In this document: positions 60,734 to 64,000 of the stretch, piece after piece
How positions within the stretch are numbered: the stretch's first letter is position 1
Layout of the letters: each line of letters begins with the position of its first letter
NCBI GenBank assembly: GCA_947177415.1
Contig: CAMWUK010000003.1
Location: forward strand, 24,723-88,722
Length of the DNA stretch: 64,000 nt
DNA from: an uncultured Clostridiaceae bacterium
Lineage (GTDB): Bacteria; Bacillota; Clostridia; Lachnospirales; Lachnospiraceae
Reading direction: 5' to 3'
Program-made: the position numbers and the translations under genes
Notes under the pieces: generated by a model
Told to the model about the DNA's origin: nothing
What the model saw: the letters and a program-made list of their open reading frames with translations, nothing else
Database searches by the model: none

Positions 60734-62803
60734 ATGGGGATTCGTATGTCAGGTCTTGCCTCTGGAATGGATACAGAAGCAATTGTAGAAGCATTAGTCA
60801 GTGCACAGAGAACCAAGAGTACGAAAGTAGAAAATAAATTGACAAAGTCAGAATGGACCAAAGAGATTTGGACTGACTTGAATAAAAAAATATATTCCTT
60901 GTATACAGGAGAACTTACCAAATTTAAGACAAAAGGTAATTATCAAGCGAAGAAAGTAACTTCTTCTAATGATACAATTGCTTCTGCTACAGCAACCGGT
61001 TCAGCTGCGAATGGTTCACATACTTTGGAGATTAAGAAGTTAGCCTCTGCCCAGAGTGTTACCAGTGGAGAAATTGATGCAGGAAGTACTTCTACAAAGT
61101 TAACAGACTTGGGAATGAAAGAAGGAACTATAATTACAATCACTGGTGATGATAAACAAACTAAAGAAGTTAAGGTAACAAAAGAAGCTACTTTAGGTGG
61201 ATTTCTGGATGCCTGCAAATCTGTTGGATTGAATGCAAGTTTTGATAAAAACCAGAAACGATTGTTTATTAGTTCCACTAAGAGTGGAAAAGATTCGGGA
61301 TTTAGTATTACTACCCAGACAGGGGCATATACTGCAGCTGATAAAAAGCTGGATAATCTGGCAGCTTCTGCTGGGGATGATATACTTGCAAAAAGTATAG
61401 AAGTAATCAAAAATGCAGATACAGCTAAATTGAAAGAATTAGCAGGATTGGCAGGAGGAACTCCTTTATATGACAGTGATGATGCATTAATAGAAGCTTA
61501 TGATTTGCTGGAAAGAGCAGTGGGAAGCACTAAATTAACCAGCTTAGTTGGAGATTATGTAGAGGAAAAAGAACAGGATGCGAATGGAGATAGTGCATGG
61601 AATGCTTTGGAAACAGAAGCAAAAGCAGCAGCATCTTCCGATGTTTTCAAAGATATTACAGAGAAGACAACACAATATATGTCTCTTCTGAAAAATGCCA
61701 CAGAAGATGAGATAGCAGTACTTCAAGGGGAGACTTTGAAAGATGAAGATGGAAACGAATATGCAATTCCGGTTTCGTCAGAATTATATGCTGCTTATGA
61801 ATATGTAACGGAACATGTAACAGATGCTGAAAGTTTTAAAGATAGTATTAAACAGTATGCCGCTTCGAAGGATTATGTTGCTGAAAATGGAACAGAAGAT
61901 CAATTAAGCTTTTTGGGATTGCAAAGTATCAGCAAAGATATGGAGACAGGCAATTATGCAGGAATGAGTTATGTGAAGTCTGCAGATTCTGAGATTGTCT
62001 TAGATGGTGCCACATTAACCAGCAATTCTAATGAATTCTCTGTAAATGGATTAACAATTAGCTTGAAGAATGTAACTGCAGAAGGACAGAGTGTTACATT
62101 GAATACCACTACAGATGTTGATGCTGTTTATAATATGGTTAAGGATTTTGTTAAGAAATATAATGAGATTCTGGAAGAACTGAATGAGAAACATGACGCA
62201 AAAAGTGCAAAAGGATATGATCCACTAACAGATGAACAGAAGGAAGCTATGACAGAGGATCAAATTGAAAAATGGGAAACAAAGATTAAGGATTCCCTTC
62301 TTCGTCGTGATGGTACTTTGAATGGGATTATTACGGCAATGCGTTCCTCATTATTTGTAAATACAAAAGTAGATGGTGTAGCATATTCTTTGGCAAGTTT
62401 TGGCATTATGACTTCCAGTGATTACACAGAGAAAGGTAAGCTGCATATATTTGGCGATCCGGATGATGAGACATATTCTACAGAGACAAATAAATTAAAA
62501 GAGGCAATAGAGTCTAATCCAGATGCAGTAATGAAGACTTTAACAGATGCGGGGCAGGCATTATATGAAGCCTTAACAAAGAAAATGGAGAGAACCTCCC
62601 TTAGCAGTGCGTTAACTTTCTACAATGACAAGAAAATGGATTCTGACCAGACTACATACAAGAAACAAATTAAAGAAATGGAAAAGAAATTAACTGAGAT
62701 GGAAGATAGATATTATAGAAAATTTACTGCAATGGAAAAGGCAATGACACAAATGCAGTCTCAGACAAATGCATTATCTTCTCTAACCGGATTTACCGGT
62801 TAG
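60734..62803 (+). CDS. fliD: Flagellar cap protein FliD
   Basis: MGIRMSGLASGMDTEAIVEALVSAQRTK; C-terminal YYRKFTAMEKAMTQMQSQTNALSSLTGF. Confidence 0.95.
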   Translation: MGIRMSGLASGMDTEAIVEALVSAQRTKSTKVENKLTKSEWTKEIWTDLNKKIYSLYTGELTKFKTKGNYQAKKVTSSNDTIASATATGSAANGSHTLEIKKLASAQSVTSGEIDAGSTSTKLTDLGMKEGTIITITGDDKQTKEVKVTKEATLGGFLDACKSVGLNASFDKNQKRLFISSTKSGKDSGFSITTQTGAYTAADKKLDNLAASAGDDILAKSIEVIKNADTAKLKELAGLAGGTPLYDSDDALIEAYDLLERAVGSTKLTSLVGDYVEEKEQDANGDSAWNALETEAKAAASSDVFKDITEKTTQYMSLLKNATEDEIAVLQGETLKDEDGNEYAIPVSSELYAAYEYVTEHVTDAESFKDSIKQYAASKDYVAENGTEDQLSFLGLQSISKDMETGNYAGMSYVKSADSEIVLDGATLTSNSNEFSVNGLTISLKNVTAEGQSVTLNTTTDVDAVYNMVKDFVKKYNEILEELNEKHDAKSAKGYDPLTDEQKEAMTEDQIEKWETKIKDSLLRRDGTLNGIITAMRSSLFVNTKVDGVAYSLASFGIMTSSDYTEKGKLHIFGDPDDETYSTETNKLKEAIESNPDAVMKTLTDAGQALYEALTKKMERTSLSSALTFYNDKKMDSDQTTYKKQIKEMEKKLTEMEDRYYRKFTAMEKAMTQMQSQTNALSSLTGFTG

Positions 62804-62882
62804 AGGTTAATGGGATACATAGTGAACTAATATGCATTATATGAAGTAGAAATATGGGGAACGGATATGATAAATATCCATA

Positions 62883-63284
62883 ATGAAGGAGGAATATTTT
62901 ATGGCATTTCAAGGAGCAGCAGCAAACGCATATCAGGGAACAAAGATTAAGACATCATCACCTGCAGAATTAACACTTATGCTTTATGATGGAGCAATCA
63001 AGTTTTGTCACATGGCGAAGACTGCTTTGGAGAAAAATGATTATGAGAATACCAATAAGTTTATTCAGAAAGCCAGAAAAATTATTGTTGAGTTCCGTAA
63101 TAACTTAGACTTTAACTATCCGGTGGCACAGGATTTTGACCGTGTATATGAATATATTTATTATACTTTGGTAGATGCTAATGTAAAGAAGGATGTTGGT
63201 TTGCTGGAAGAGGCTACAGGAAGAATCAAAGAGATGCGTGATACATGGAAAGAAGTAATGGAAAAGGTAAAAGAAGCAGAATAA
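62883..63284 (+). CDS. fliS: Flagellar export chaperone FliS
   Basis: NAYQGTKIKTSSPAELTLMLYDGAIKFCHMAKTALEKNDYENTNKFIQKARKII. Confidence 0.95.
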   Translation: MKEEYFMAFQGAAANAYQGTKIKTSSPAELTLMLYDGAIKFCHMAKTALEKNDYENTNKFIQKARKIIVEFRNNLDFNYPVAQDFDRVYEYIYYTLVDANVKKDVGLLEEATGRIKEMRDTWKEVMEKVKEAE

Positions 63285-63312
63285 CTGAGGTAAAATAATA
63301 ATAAATCAAGGA

Positions 63313-63340
63313 AAAGGCTGTCTTGTAAGATAGCTTTTTT
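63313..63340 (+). terminator. aaaggctgtcttgtaagatagctttttt
   Basis: Stem-loop with T tract. Confidence 0.65.
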
Positions 63341-63356
63341 CTGTATAAAACTATAC

Positions 63357-63387
63357 GTAACAGTTCAGCTGGGGGCTGACCTGTTAC
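63357..63387. mobile_element. Solo 31-bp palindromic element R
   Basis: GTAACAGTTCAGCTGGGGGCTGACCTGTTAC; flanks aactatac/aagtatac (7/8). Confidence 0.7.
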
Positions 63388-63437
63388 AAGTATACTCTGC
63401 CTTCAACGGCATCACCATGAATGAAAGGATTATAATT

Positions 63438-63920
63438 ATGGATGAAAAGGAAACTTATGTAGATATATTAATTACATCATTAAAGAAAAAAATCTCTATA
63501 TTAGAAAGATTAGAAAAGGTGGTTATGGATCAGGAAAGAATTTTAAGAAATTCTCAAACCAGTCTGGAAGATTTAGATGAAAACGACAAAGAAAAAGGAA
63601 AATTGCTGGGGGAATTGGAAGATGCAGATGAAGGATTTGAAAAAGTCTATAACCGGGTAAAAGAGGAATTTGCAGTAAATAAATATAAATATGAAACAGA
63701 AATTAAAGAAATGCAGGGAATGATAAAGCAGATTACGGATTTGACAGTGAAACTTCAGGCACAGGAAGTCCGGAATAAACAGTGGATGGATTTGTTCTTC
63801 CGAAATAAGAAAGAAGAAGTACGCATTTTTCATAAAGGAACAAAGTCCACAGAACGCTATAATAGCCATATGGCAAACCGTCCACAAGGACAGTCCTATT
63901 TTTTGGATAAAAAGAAGTGA
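63438..63920 (+). CDS. Coiled-coil hypothetical protein of the flagellar locus
   Basis: MDEKETYVDILITSLKKKISILERLEKVV; FlgN/FliT-like length and position only. Confidence 0.6.
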   Translation: MDEKETYVDILITSLKKKISILERLEKVVMDQERILRNSQTSLEDLDENDKEKGKLLGELEDADEGFEKVYNRVKEEFAVNKYKYETEIKEMQGMIKQITDLTVKLQAQEVRNKQWMDLFFRNKKEEVRIFHKGTKSTERYNSHMANRPQGQSYFLDKKK

Positions 63921-63945
63921 TTAGAGTGTAGAAGTAAAGATTATG

Positions 63946-64000
63946 GTAATAGTTCAGGTAGGTCTGCACACTCCGCTGTGCAGACCGTAAAAAAGACTAA
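63946..64000. mobile_element. MITE-like element L, left part, truncated by window
   Basis: GTAATAGTTCAGGTAGGTCTGCACACTCCGCTGTGCAGACCGTAAAAAAGACTAA, near copy of element K. Confidence 0.6.

Noticed and set aside
60943-61410. 155-aa minus-strand ORF
   Set aside because: Antisense to fliD; same reason.

Overview
The window is a low-GC Firmicutes chromosome segment, probably Lachnospiraceae-like (inferred from gene content). The left edge holds a Hint/toxin polymorphic-toxin-like gene that runs off the window, a small putative immunity gene and a very large secreted multi-domain protein. The middle holds signalling genes (MCP, GGDEF-EAL, REC-Hpt), RNase P RNA, a phospholipid/ABC-ATPase/HydG cluster, mreB, flgF/flgG/flgJ, recD2 and housekeeping genes. 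The right end is a late flagellar locus: a FliK-like large protein, flagellin, two FliS-like proteins, FlgM, FlgN, two tandem FlgK, FlgL, FliW, CsrA, FlaG and FliD. The main signal not explained by genes is a dense set of about 20 intergenic palindromic elements with termini GTWACTGTTC...GAACAGTWAC. At least 11 are flanked by perfect or 7/8-matching 8-bp direct repeats. They range from 28-33 bp solo palindromes to modular, nested elements of 136-296 bp. No transposase is present in the window. The GTAA-type ends plus 8-bp target duplications suggest non-autonomous elements mobilised by an IS66-like transposase (inference). One element landed on the vanY stop codon and recreated a stop. Another is nested in an older copy just upstream of the GGDEF-EAL gene. 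A separate 199-bp hairpin element with 20-bp flanking repeats sits upstream of ispE. All boundaries and repeats were read by eye; no database search was run.
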